A DNA stretch of 64,000 nucleotides from Thioclava marina (GTDB lineage Bacteria > Pseudomonadota > Alphaproteobacteria > Rhodobacterales > Rhodobacteraceae): assembly GCF_002020135.1 (NCBI RefSeq), contig NZ_MPZS01000001.1, positions 1,488,001 to 1,552,000 of the forward strand. Direction: 5' to 3'. Below the pieces are notes generated by a model, which worked only from the letters and a program-made list of their open reading frames with translations, was not told the origin of the DNA and did no database searches. Position numbers and translations under genes: made by a program. This document shows, piece by piece, positions 1-7,953 of the stretch. The first letter of the stretch is position 1; every line of letters starts with the position of its first letter.

Positions 1-812
1 TGGGCCGCAAGGTGCTGCTCAATGTCACCAAGACGCCCGCGCAACCGGGCAAGACGGTGCTGGAAGTCGAAAACCTGCGCGTGGTCGATGAAGACCGGGT
101 CGAGAGGCTCAAGGGCATCAACCTGACGATCCGCGCCGGAGAGATCCTCGGCATCGCGGGTGTGGCGGGCAATGGCCAGTCGGAATTGCTCGAGGTGCTG
201 GGCGGGTTCGCCAAGGGCACCGGCACGATCCGCATCAACGGCGAAGAGATTGACCTGACCGGCAAGCATTCCGACGGGCAGTCGCGCCGCCGCCGGGGCA
301 TTTCCCATGTCCCCGAGGACCGCCATCACCTTGGCCTGATCCTCGATTTCGCCGCATGGGAGAACATGATCTTCGGCTATCACAAGGATGCGGCGTATCA
401 GAAGAACGCCTTCATCATGGATAACGCCGGAATCGTGAAGCACACGCAAGAAGCGATGGAGCGCTTCGACGTACGCCCGCCGATCCCGACGCTGCCCGCG
501 AAAAGCTTCTCGGGCGGCAACCAGCAAAAGATCGTGCTGGCGCGCGAGATCGAACGCAGCCCGGCGCTGCTTCTCGTGGGCCAGCCCACGCGCGGCGTCG
601 ACATCGGTGCGATCGAGTTCATCCACAAGCGCATCGTGGAGCTGCGCGACGAGGGTGCGGCGATCCTGCTCGTCTCGGTCGAGCTTGACGAGATCCGCTC
701 GCTCTCGGACCGGATCGCGGTGATGTTCGACGGCCAGATCATGGGGGAGCGTCTCCCCGAGGAAACCGACGAGAAGGAACTGGGTCTGATGATGGCCGGG
801 GTGGTGAACTGA
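1..812 (+). CDS. Nucleoside ABC transporter ATP-binding protein (5' part outside window)
   Basis: This is the C-terminal half of a double-ATPase import protein of the BMP/nucleoside (NupA, YufO) and sugar type; it powers uptake through the two permeases that follow. The frame is open from base 3 upstream of the GTG at 12, and the protein there is linker sequence, so the real start lies outside the window. The visible part is one nucleotide-binding domain with a degenerate P-loop (GVAGNGQSELL), an FSGGNQQK signature, and LLVGQPTRGVDIGA at the Walker B/D-loop position, where Q replaces the usual catalytic Glu. A weakened site in one of the two domains is common in this family. The stop overlaps the next ATG by one base (TGATG), so the genes are translationally coupled. 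Confidence 0.9.
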   Translation, partial: GRKVLLNVTKTPAQPGKTVLEVENLRVVDEDRVERLKGINLTIRAGEILGIAGVAGNGQSELLEVLGGFAKGTGTIRINGEEIDLTGKHSDGQSRRRRGISHVPEDRHHLGLILDFAAWENMIFGYHKDAAYQKNAFIMDNAGIVKHTQEAMERFDVRPPIPTLPAKSFSGGNQQKIVLAREIERSPALLLVGQPTRGVDIGAIEFIHKRIVELRDEGAAILLVSVELDEIRSLSDRIAVMFDGQIMGERLPEETDEKELGLMMAGVVN

Positions 813-1909
813 TGGAAAAGACACCGAAATGGGTCGATGTGGCCCTTATCCCCTTCCTCAACCTTCTGATTGCCTTCGTGATTTCCGGCATCGTGGTGCT
901 GCTGATCGGGGAAGACCCGATCAAGGCGATCAAGGTGATGGTCTCTGGCGCGCTCGGCTCGCCCTATGGCTGGGGTTACACGCTCTATTACGCCACGAAC
1001 TTCATCTTCACCGGTCTTGCGGTCGCGGTCGCCTATCACGCCAGCCAGTTCAATATCGGCGGCGAGGGACAGGCGACACTGGGCGGTCTTGGTGTGGCGT
1101 TGGTCTGCCTCGCCCTGCCCTGGCCGCATTGGTCGGTCGCGCTTGTCGCGGCGATGATCGGCGGCGCGCTTTTCGGCGCGGCTTGGGCTGCCATCCCCGC
1201 CTGGCTGCAGGCCAAGCGCGGCAGCCATATCGTGATCACCACGATCATGTTCAACTTCATCGGCGCCTCGCTTCTCAATTACATGCTGGTCAACGTGCTG
1301 CGCCCGCGCGGTGCGATGGATCCGGCAACCGCGCGCTTCGCCAGAGAAACCTATCTGCCGACCTTCCATGACCTGCCGGTGATCGGACAGTTCTTCTCGA
1401 AATCGGTCCCGGCGAATATCTCCTTCTTCATCGCGCTACTGGCCTGCTGGCTGGTCTGGATCCTGATCTGGCGCACCAAGCTCGGCTTCGAGATCCGCGC
1501 CTACGGGCGTTCGGAATCGGCGGCGCGCTATGCCGGGATCTCGCCGGTGAAGGTGATCATGGTGGCGATGCTGATCTCGGGCGGGCTCGCCGGTCTGATG
1601 GCGATCAACAACGTGATGGGCCAAGGCCACCGCCTCGTGCTGAACTCGGTCGAGGGGGCGGGCTTCATCGGGATCGCAGTCGCGCTGATGGGGCGCAATC
1701 ACCCGGTTGGGGTCTTCCTCGCGGCGATCCTGTTCGGCTTCCTCTATCAGGGCGGCGGTGAGCTGGCGCTGGAAACGACGATCCCGCGCGAGCTGATCAC
1801 CGTGATCCAGGCGCTGGTGATCCTCTTCACAGGGGCGTTCGACAACATGCTGCGCGCGCCGATCGAGAGCTTCTTCGTCGCCCGCGCCAATGCCCGGAAG
1901 GAGGCCTGA
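812..1909 (+). CDS. Nucleoside ABC transporter permease, first subunit
   Basis: Inner-membrane permease of the BPD_transp_2 (ribose/nucleoside, NupB/YufP) family, 365 residues, with about nine hydrophobic segments beginning at residue 10. It contains the family-typical stretch FNIGGEGQATLGGLG, the loop predicted to contact substrate and ATPase, and GRSESAARYAGISP before the later helices. It lies between the ATPase and the second permease with one-base spacing on either side. The purine nucleoside phosphorylase in the same operon argues for nucleosides over sugars as substrate; this is inferred from context, not from a binding-site residue. Confidence 0.9.
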   Translation: MEKTPKWVDVALIPFLNLLIAFVISGIVVLLIGEDPIKAIKVMVSGALGSPYGWGYTLYYATNFIFTGLAVAVAYHASQFNIGGEGQATLGGLGVALVCLALPWPHWSVALVAAMIGGALFGAAWAAIPAWLQAKRGSHIVITTIMFNFIGASLLNYMLVNVLRPRGAMDPATARFARETYLPTFHDLPVIGQFFSKSVPANISFFIALLACWLVWILIWRTKLGFEIRAYGRSESAARYAGISPVKVIMVAMLISGGLAGLMAINNVMGQGHRLVLNSVEGAGFIGIAVALMGRNHPVGVFLAAILFGFLYQGGGELALETTIPRELITVIQALVILFTGAFDNMLRAPIESFFVARANARKEA

Positions 1910-1910
1910 G

Positions 1911-2876
1911 ATGGATTTCGGAACAATCGTCGAAATTCTCGATAGCGCCGTGCGTCTGGGCACGCCGCTTTTGCTGGCCTGCCTTGCAGGCCTTTTCTCG
2001 GAACGTGCGGGCATCTTCGACATCGGGCTCGAGGGGAAGATGCTGATGGCGGCGTTCTTCTCGGGTGCGGTGGCCGCCGTGACGGGCAGCGCCTGGCTCG
2101 GGCTTCTGGCCGGCGTCGGAGGTTCGATGAGCCTTGCGATGGTGCACGGGCTCGCCTCGATCACCTTCCGCGGCAATCAGCTGATCTCGGGGGTCGCAGT
2201 GAACTTCCTCGCCTCGGGTTTCACGGTGCTGATCGCGCAAAGCTGGTTCCAGCAGGGCGGACGCACACCGCAGCTTTCGGGCCATGCCCGGTTCGAGCCG
2301 ATCACCCTGCCCGGTGCGAGCGCCGTGAAGGATGTGCCGGTCATCGGGCCGCTTTATTCCAACCTGATCTCGGGCCATACGATCCTGGTCTATGTCGCCT
2401 TCGCAATGGTGCCGCTGACCTGGTGGGTGCTGTTCCGGACGCGCTTCGGCCTGCGCCTGCGCGCGGTGGGCGAGAACCCGGAATCGGTCGATACCGCCGG
2501 GGTCTCGGTGATCCGCCTGCGCTATACCGCCGTGGCGATCACCGGTGTTCTGGCGGGGCTCGCAGGAACCTATCTCGCGACCGGTCTCGCGGCGGGCTTC
2601 GTGAAAGAGATGACGGCGGGCCGCGGCTATATTGCGCTGGCCGCCCTGATCTTCGCGAAATGGCGCCCGGTTCCGGCGCTGGGAGCGACGATGCTCTTTG
2701 GCCTGCTGGAAGCGATCTCGAACCGCTATCCGAATATCGACCTCGGAGTCGTGACCCTGCCGATCCAGTTCATGCAGGCGGTGCCCTATATCCTGACCGT
2801 GGTCATCCTTGCCGGTTTCATCGGCAAGGCGATCCCGCCGCGCGCCGGAGGACAGCCCTATGTCAAAGAGCGTTGA
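1911..2876 (+). CDS. Nucleoside ABC transporter permease, second subunit
   Basis: Second membrane subunit of the importer (NupC/YufQ type), 321 residues, nine or so hydrophobic segments. The motif IFDIGLEGKMLMAAFF is the equivalent of the GGEGQ loop in its partner, and the RAVGENPESVDTAGVSV loop is typical of the family. The ATG at 1911 is preceded by GGAAGGAGG, a strong ribosome-binding site, and begins just after the TGA of the first permease. An upstream in-frame start at 1890 would overlap the previous gene and has no such site. The 3' end overlaps the phosphorylase gene by 17 bases, which supports one transcript. Confidence 0.9.
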   Translation: MDFGTIVEILDSAVRLGTPLLLACLAGLFSERAGIFDIGLEGKMLMAAFFSGAVAAVTGSAWLGLLAGVGGSMSLAMVHGLASITFRGNQLISGVAVNFLASGFTVLIAQSWFQQGGRTPQLSGHARFEPITLPGASAVKDVPVIGPLYSNLISGHTILVYVAFAMVPLTWWVLFRTRFGLRLRAVGENPESVDTAGVSVIRLRYTAVAITGVLAGLAGTYLATGLAAGFVKEMTAGRGYIALAALIFAKWRPVPALGATMLFGLLEAISNRYPNIDLGVVTLPIQFMQAVPYILTVVILAGFIGKAIPPRAGGQPYVKER

Positions 2877-3660
2877 GCTTGCCGCCCTCCTCCGTGAACG
2901 CGCGGGAAGCGAGCCCCCGCGTCTCGGCCTGATCCTCGGCTCCGGTCTCGGCCATCTGGCCGAGCAAGTCGAAGGCGTCGCGATCCCCTACACGGAGCTT
3001 CCGGGTTTCCCGGATGCGGGCGTATCGGGGCATAACCCGAAGCTGGTGATCGGTACGCTGGAAGGCGTCCGTGTCGCAGTCTTCGGCGGCCGGGTTCACT
3101 ATTACGAGCACGGCAACCCCGCCGAGATGCGCCTGCCGCTGGAAATCCTAAAGGAGCTTGGCTGCGAGAGCCTGCTCCTGACGAACGCGGCGGGAAGTCT
3201 GCGCGAGGATATCCGCCCCGGCGGGCTGATGATGCTGAACGATCACATCAATTTTTCGGGAAACAACCCGCTGATCGGCGAGCCCTCGGATGCGCGCTTC
3301 GTGCCGTTGACCGAGGCGCATGACCCTGACATCCGCGCCGCCCTGAAAGCCGCCGCAGAGGCCGAGGGGATCGAGCTTCCGGAGGGCGTCTACTGCTGGT
3401 TCTCCGGCCCCACTTTCGAGACCCCGGCCGAGATCCGCGCCGCCAAGATCTTCGGGGCCGATGCGGTGGGCATGTCCACCGTGCCGGAAGTGATCCTCGC
3501 GCGCTTCCTCGGGCTGCGCGTGGCGGCCATCTCGGTGATCACGAATATGGGGGCAGGCATGGCCGACGAAAACATCAGCCACGAGCAGACAAAGGCAATC
3601 GCGCCGATGGGGGCCGCCAAGCTTGAACGGGTGCTCCGACGATATCTGCAACAGTTGTAA
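2860..3660 (+). CDS. punA: Purine nucleoside phosphorylase (trimeric, 6-oxopurine type)
   Basis: Cytosolic enzyme that splits inosine, guanosine or xanthosine with phosphate to give base and ribose-1-phosphate. 266 residues, the usual length. Visible motifs are the phosphate-binding GLILGSGLGHL near the N terminus, LLTNAAGSL, GPTFETPAEIRA, and VITNMGAGM, whose Asn normally contacts the 6-oxo group. Together these point to the COG0005 class with 6-oxopurine preference. The start at 2860 lies inside the end of the permease gene behind GGAGGA. Position after three nucleoside-transporter genes makes it the first catabolic step for the imported nucleosides. Confidence 0.93.
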   Translation: MSKSVELAALLRERAGSEPPRLGLILGSGLGHLAEQVEGVAIPYTELPGFPDAGVSGHNPKLVIGTLEGVRVAVFGGRVHYYEHGNPAEMRLPLEILKELGCESLLLTNAAGSLREDIRPGGLMMLNDHINFSGNNPLIGEPSDARFVPLTEAHDPDIRAALKAAAEAEGIELPEGVYCWFSGPTFETPAEIRAAKIFGADAVGMSTVPEVILARFLGLRVAAISVITNMGAGMADENISHEQTKAIAPMGAAKLERVLRRYLQQL

Positions 3661-3738
3661 ACTCGCGCGCATACGCGGGTTTGACTCCGAAGGCCCTTGC
3701 GGGCAAAGACGTTGCAACCTCCTCAGCCGGTGCGGCCC

Positions 3739-4659
3739 ATGCAGATCTACCTGCCCATCGCCGAAGTCTCGGTCAACATGTTCACCCTTCTGGGGCTTGG
3801 CGGCATTGTCGGGCTTTTGTCGGGGCTCTTCGGCGTGGGCGGCGGCTTCCTGATCACGCCGCTTCTGTTCTTCATAGGTATCCCGCCCTCGGTGGCGGTG
3901 GCGACGGGCGCGAACCAGGTGGTGGCCTCGTCCGTCTCGGGCGTTCTGGCCCAGCTCAAACGCAAGGCGGTCGACATTCCGATGGGGCTGGTGCTGCTGG
4001 TGGGCGGCATCCTCGGCTCGGCAGGCGGTATCTGGGTGTTCAACCTGCTTACCCAGCTCGGCCAGATCGACCTCGCGGTGCAGCTTTGCTACGTCGTCTT
4101 CCTCGGCCTGATCGGCCTCTTGATGCTGCAAGAAGCAGTCCGCACGCTGCAAAAGCAAAGAAAAGGCACCAGCGTGCGCAAGAAACGCGTGCAGCATACC
4201 TGGGTGCACAAACTGCCCTTCAAGCTCAAGTTCCGCGCCTCGGGGCTCTATATCTCGGTGATCCCGCCACTTCTGGTAGGTATCTCGGTCGGCGTTCTCG
4301 CGGCGATCATGGGCGTGGGCGGCGGCTTCATCATGGTTCCGGCCATGATCTACCTGCTGAACATGCCGACCAAGGTCGTGATCGGCACCTCGCTGTTCCA
4401 GATCCTGTTCGTGTCGGCCTTCACGACCCTCATGCACGCGATCACCAACCAGACGGTCGACGTGATGCTCGCGCTGCTCCTGATCGTCGGCGGCGTGGTG
4501 GGCGCGCAGATCGGCTCGCGGCTGGGCGCTCGGCTCAAGGCCGAGCAATTGCGCATCCTTCTGGCGCTCCTGGTGATCATCGTCGCGGCCAAGCTGGGCC
4601 TCGACCTGATCCTGCGCCCCTCGGACCTGTTCTCGATCACCACGGGAGGGGAAGGATGA
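3739..4659 (+). CDS. TSUP (TauE/SafE) family permease
   Basis: Inner-membrane protein of the sulfite/sulfonate or organic-anion exporter family, 306 residues from the ATG at 3739. It shows the internal duplication expected of TSUP proteins: LFGVGGGFLITPLL near the N terminus and IMGVGGGFIMVPAM about 160 residues later, each opening a set of four hydrophobic helices. A polar loop rich in Lys/Gln (around residues 145-165) separates the halves. Substrate cannot be read from sequence; sulfite, sulfoacetate and taurine-derived ions are family possibilities. ATGA overlap with the next gene indicates coupling. Confidence 0.85.
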   Translation: MQIYLPIAEVSVNMFTLLGLGGIVGLLSGLFGVGGGFLITPLLFFIGIPPSVAVATGANQVVASSVSGVLAQLKRKAVDIPMGLVLLVGGILGSAGGIWVFNLLTQLGQIDLAVQLCYVVFLGLIGLLMLQEAVRTLQKQRKGTSVRKKRVQHTWVHKLPFKLKFRASGLYISVIPPLLVGISVGVLAAIMGVGGGFIMVPAMIYLLNMPTKVVIGTSLFQILFVSAFTTLMHAITNQTVDVMLALLLIVGGVVGAQIGSRLGARLKAEQLRILLALLVIIVAAKLGLDLILRPSDLFSITTGGEG

Positions 4660-5474
4660 TCCGCGCCACGCTTCTTTCCCTCGCATTCGCGGCGACCGCC
4701 CTGCCCACCTTGGCGCAGGAGGCCCCCACCCCCGCGCCCGCGCCCGCCCCCGCGACGCCCGCCCCCGCGCCCGAACAAATCGTCGCCGGTCTCAGCCGCG
4801 ACAACATCGGCATCACCACCTCCTTTGACGGCTCGCAGATCCTCATCTACGGCGCCGTCAAGCGTGAAGCACCCGAACCGGACGATGAAAAACTCGCGGT
4901 GATCGTCACCCTCGAAGGCCCGCTCGGTCCGGTCACGATCCGCCGCAAGTCACGCGAGTTCGGCATCTGGGTAAACACCGCTTCGGTTGGCGTCGCCGCC
5001 GCACCCAGCTATTACGCCGTTGCCACCTCCGGCCCGATGGATGAGATCCTCCCCCCCCGCGTAGACACGCAGCAACGCATTTCGATCCCGCTCGCGATGC
5101 GCGCTTTCTCCGGCCCGCTCGAGGTCGAGGACAGCAAGCCCTTCACCGAGGCCCTGCTGCGCATTCGAGAGCGCCAGGGGCTCTACGAGATGGAAACGGG
5201 CGGGGTGCATATCGTCGACAACACGCTCTTCCGAGCGGATTTCGATCTGCCTGCGAACCTCACCGAGGGCGACTACAAGACCCGCATCTTCCTGTTGCGC
5301 GGCGGCAAGCTCGTGGACCAGTATCAATCCGCAATCGAGGTGCGCAAGGTCGGGCTCGAACGCTGGCTCTACACGCTGGCGCATCAGCAAGCGGCCCTCT
5401 ACGGGCTCTTGTCGCTCGCGCTCGCCGTCTTTGCCGGTTGGGCCGCCGCCGCGATCTTCCGCTTCGTGCGCTAA
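4656..5474 (+). CDS. TIGR02186-like exported/membrane-anchored protein
   Basis: 272 residues with an N-terminal signal peptide (cleavage probably after LPTLAQ), then an Ala/Pro repeat linker (PAPAPAPATPAP), a soluble domain of roughly 190 residues predicted to face the periplasm, and one C-terminal membrane helix near residues 245-267. The pattern and content match the alphaproteobacterial TIGR02186 family, which I recall as regularly encoded beside TSUP permeases. The ATG at 4656 overlaps the permease stop. Function is unknown; a periplasmic accessory subunit of the permease is the simplest inference. Its stop overlaps by three bases the stop of the convergent SDR gene. Confidence 0.75.
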   Translation: MIRATLLSLAFAATALPTLAQEAPTPAPAPAPATPAPAPEQIVAGLSRDNIGITTSFDGSQILIYGAVKREAPEPDDEKLAVIVTLEGPLGPVTIRRKSREFGIWVNTASVGVAAAPSYYAVATSGPMDEILPPRVDTQQRISIPLAMRAFSGPLEVEDSKPFTEALLRIRERQGLYEMETGGVHIVDNTLFRADFDLPANLTEGDYKTRIFLLRGGKLVDQYQSAIEVRKVGLERWLYTLAHQQAALYGLLSLALAVFAGWAAAAIFRFVR

Positions 5475-6187
5475 CCGCGCCCGACGAAGGGCATCCCGCT
5501 CGCCATCACCGTCATGTTGAGCACATTCGCCTCGAGCGGCAGCGACGCCATGTGCAGGACCGAGCGCGCCACATCACCCACATCCATCGTCGGCTCCGCG
5601 GTCTTGGTGGCTGCCGCATCGATATTCGCCAAAAGCCCCGTGCGCGCATTGCCGACGTCGATCTGTCCGCAGGCGATGTCGAACTCGCGCCCATCAAGCG
5701 CGATCTGCTTCGTCATTCCGTTGATCGCGTGTTTCGTGACGGTATAGGCGAGCGATTTCGCACGCGGCACCTGACCCGAGATCGACCCGTTATTGATGAT
5801 CCGCCCGCCGCGCGGGCTCTGTCCCCGCATCTGCCCGAAGGCAGCCCGGGCACACAGGAACATCCCCGTCAGGTTCACCGCGATACACGCGTCCCAATCG
5901 GCCATCTTGACCTCGTCGGGCAAGACAGCCGGCGGGAACATCCCCGCATTGTTGAAGAGCACATCGATGCGCCCGAACCGCGCTACCACCTGCGCGAACG
6001 CCCGACCGACCGCCGCCTCATCACTCACATCGCAGGCCACGGCCAGTCCGTCGCCCTGCGCGGCAACCTCGGCCAGCTTGTCCTCGGAGCGCGCCAGGCA
6101 GGCCACCTGCCACCCGTCAGCCAAGGCCTTCTCGGCCACGGCCCGCCCGATCCCGGCGCTCGCCCCGGTCACAACCATCACACCCAT
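5471..6187 (-). CDS. SDR family NAD(P)-dependent oxidoreductase
   Basis: Classical short-chain dehydrogenase of 238 residues. The N terminus carries the dinucleotide-binding TGASAGIGRAV; NNAG follows at about residue 90, a Ser in NGSISGQ is the likely catalytic Ser, and the YTVTK segment gives the Tyr-x-x-x-Lys pair. The start at 6187 has GGGAGGA upstream at good spacing; a longer form starting at 6214 would run into the intergenic repeat. Substrate is unknown. It lies downstream of the helicase on the same strand, separated by 51 bases that hold a copy of the dispersed repeat. Confidence 0.88.
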   Translation of the reverse strand: MGVMVVTGASAGIGRAVAEKALADGWQVACLARSEDKLAEVAAQGDGLAVACDVSDEAAVGRAFAQVVARFGRIDVLFNNAGMFPPAVLPDEVKMADWDACIAVNLTGMFLCARAAFGQMRGQSPRGGRIINNGSISGQVPRAKSLAYTVTKHAINGMTKQIALDGREFDIACGQIDVGNARTGLLANIDAAATKTAEPTMDVGDVARSVLHMASLPLEANVLNMTVMASGMPFVGRG

Positions 6188-6198
6188 CGCAGTCCTCC

Positions 6199-6236
6199 CT
6201 TCCTCTTGGCCCAAATATCCCCGCCGGAGGCTCCTG
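6199..6236 (-). repeat. Dispersed 3'-end repeat, class B copy (R1)
   Basis: Read on the minus strand, downstream of the helicase stop, this copy runs GAGCCTCCGGCGGGGATATT followed by TGGGCCAAGAGGAAG. It has the conserved GGATATTTGGGCCAA block and purine tail of the family but lacks the GGGGGC-GCT-GCCCCC stem, so it is listed as class B with the copies at 7860 and 56790. It fills almost the whole gap between the helicase and the SDR gene. Confidence 0.7.
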
Positions 6237-6238
6237 CC

Positions 6239-7783
6239 CTACCCGTCCTGCGGCTCGGCCTGCAATTCCAGCTTTCCGCCGCCACGCGGCAGATCGTCGA
6301 TCGACAGCGGCGCCGAGGGGCGCGCCAGCCGCGCCCGCACCACCCAGAGCAGGCGATGTTGCGCCCGGGTAATCGCCACGTAAGCCAGCCGCTTCCACAG
6401 CGGAATGCCCGCCTCGACGCGGCCCGCCCGCGCTGCGGCATAGATATCCGGCGCGAAGACCTGCACATCTTCCCATTGGGACCCTTGCGCCTTGTGGATC
6501 GTCACCGCCGCGCCATGCAGGAAGGTCGCTCCCATCCGCGCGGCGAAGGGGATGAACGGCTCCTCCTCGTCCGGCATCTCGATCTTCACGATCGAGGCCG
6601 CAGACAGGCGCGGATCCTCCGCCCCCATCACATGCAGCCGCGAGAAACCGGGCTTCTTGCCGGGGCCGAGATAGATCACCTGCGCGCCCTTGATCAGCCC
6701 GCGCGCCTCCAGGTCGATCCGCTTCTTGCGATGCTTCACCGGCAGCTCGATCCCGTCGCAGATCAGAGGCTCGCCCGGCAGCATCATGTCGGCCGGCGCG
6801 GAATGCGCTGCGCGAAACGCATGGATCAGCCGGATCCGCGTCGCGTTGCGCCAGACCAGCACAGGCGAGCGCGCCATCAGGTCGCTCTCCACCCGCTCGG
6901 CCCAGACGACGCGGTCATCCTTTGCCGCCGCCTTCTCGATCTCGCGCTCGAACTGCTCGAAGGTCAGAGATTCATCGCCCAGCATATGCGCCAGATCGAG
7001 GATCGGGTTGTCCTCGGCCTGCCGGTGGATCCGGTGCAGGATATGCTTTCGACTGTCGGGCAGGCGCTCGAAGACCATCTCCCCCGACTGGTTGACGGGC
7101 GCCAGCTGTGCCGGATCGCCGAACAGCACGAGCGTCGGGAAGATCTCGCGCAGATCGTCGAACTGGCGCTCGTCGAGCATCGAAGCCTCGTCGACAAACC
7201 CGATATCGAGCGGGTCTTCGCGCCGCTTCCAGCCATTGATGAAATCCGAACCCCGCAGCCCTGCCGAGGCCAGCGCCGCCGGGATCGACTTGTGAAGATC
7301 GTAGAACGCCTTGGCGCGGTCTAAAGCTTCCTCGGTCAGCCCCATCTCGCTCAGCAGATCGGGCTTGGGCCGCTCGCCCTGCCCCGTCAGCCATTCCGCG
7401 ATCCGTTCATATTCCGGATCGTAAACAGGCGTGTAAAGAATGCGGTGAATGGTCGTCGCCGGCACCCCGCGCGAGCGCAACACGCTCGCCGCCTTGTTCG
7501 TGGGTGCGAGGATCGCCAACGTGCGCCGCTCCTTGCGCCGCTTGCCCTCGAAATCACCCGAGACCAGATCAACCCCGGCGGCTTCGAGCGCCTTGTAAAG
7601 CTCGGCCAGCAGAAGCGTCTTGCCCGAGCCCGCCTTGCCGATCACCGAAAGCACGCGATTGCCGCCGCCGTCCGGCGAAAGCGAGCCTTCGAGAATATCG
7701 ACGCCCGCCGCCTCCAAAGCCTCGGCCACGGCATCCCAGGCCTCGGCCTGATCATCGGAAAACTGGATCGCTGGGGTCGTCAT
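6239..7783 (-). CDS. RecD-like ATP-dependent DNA helicase
   Basis: Superfamily 1 helicase of 514 residues. Walker A is GKAGSGKTLL at about residue 50; APTNKAA (motif Ia), VDEASM (motif II, DEAS variant) and LFGDPAQLAP (motif III) follow, then a C-terminal UvrD_C_2-type segment with TIHKAQGSQWEDV and YVAITRAQHRLL. This is the layout of RecD/Dda-like helicases without the RecBCD-binding N terminus. Probable role is DNA repair or replication restart; no partner subunit is adjacent. The N terminus at 7783 opens into a repeat-filled gap. Motif assignment is firm, biological role is not. Confidence 0.85.
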   Translation of the reverse strand: MTTPAIQFSDDQAEAWDAVAEALEAAGVDILEGSLSPDGGGNRVLSVIGKAGSGKTLLLAELYKALEAAGVDLVSGDFEGKRRKERRTLAILAPTNKAASVLRSRGVPATTIHRILYTPVYDPEYERIAEWLTGQGERPKPDLLSEMGLTEEALDRAKAFYDLHKSIPAALASAGLRGSDFINGWKRREDPLDIGFVDEASMLDERQFDDLREIFPTLVLFGDPAQLAPVNQSGEMVFERLPDSRKHILHRIHRQAEDNPILDLAHMLGDESLTFEQFEREIEKAAAKDDRVVWAERVESDLMARSPVLVWRNATRIRLIHAFRAAHSAPADMMLPGEPLICDGIELPVKHRKKRIDLEARGLIKGAQVIYLGPGKKPGFSRLHVMGAEDPRLSAASIVKIEMPDEEEPFIPFAARMGATFLHGAAVTIHKAQGSQWEDVQVFAPDIYAAARAGRVEAGIPLWKRLAYVAITRAQHRLLWVVRARLARPSAPLSIDDLPRGGGKLELQAEPQDG

Positions 7784-7855
7784 GGCGCGACCTTACCTGC
7801 GCGCCTTGGGAGGCGGAAGAGCGAAAGGCCGAGGCTTCGCGCCGCTTGCAGCTTC

Positions 7856-7951
7856 GAGAGCCTCCGGCGGGGATATTTAGGACCAAATCGAAGGATGGTT
7901 TTCGATTTGGCCCAAATATCCCGGGGGTCCGGGGGCAGCGCCCCCGGCGGC
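7856..7951. repeat. Dispersed 3'-end repeat, inverted pair (R2)
   Basis: Two copies face each other. The left one (7859-7894) is class B, GCCTCCGGCGGGGATATTTA plus a GACCAAATCGAAGG tail. The right one is its imperfect inverse, with GGCCCAAATATCCCGGGGG and then CCGGGGGC-AGC-GCCCCCGG (7929-7947), a perfect eight-pair stem directly behind the ecm stop at 7954. The right copy lacks the variable second stem seen elsewhere. The left copy is the only one not placed behind a gene's 3' end; it sits in front of the helicase. Confidence 0.75.
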
Positions 7952-7953
7952 GT

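Noticed and set aside
5438-7324. Long plus-strand reading frame opposite the SDR and helicase genes
   Set aside because: It is antisense to two proteins with clear motifs, is rich in Arg/His/Pro as high-GC shadow frames are, and crosses an intergenic repeat.
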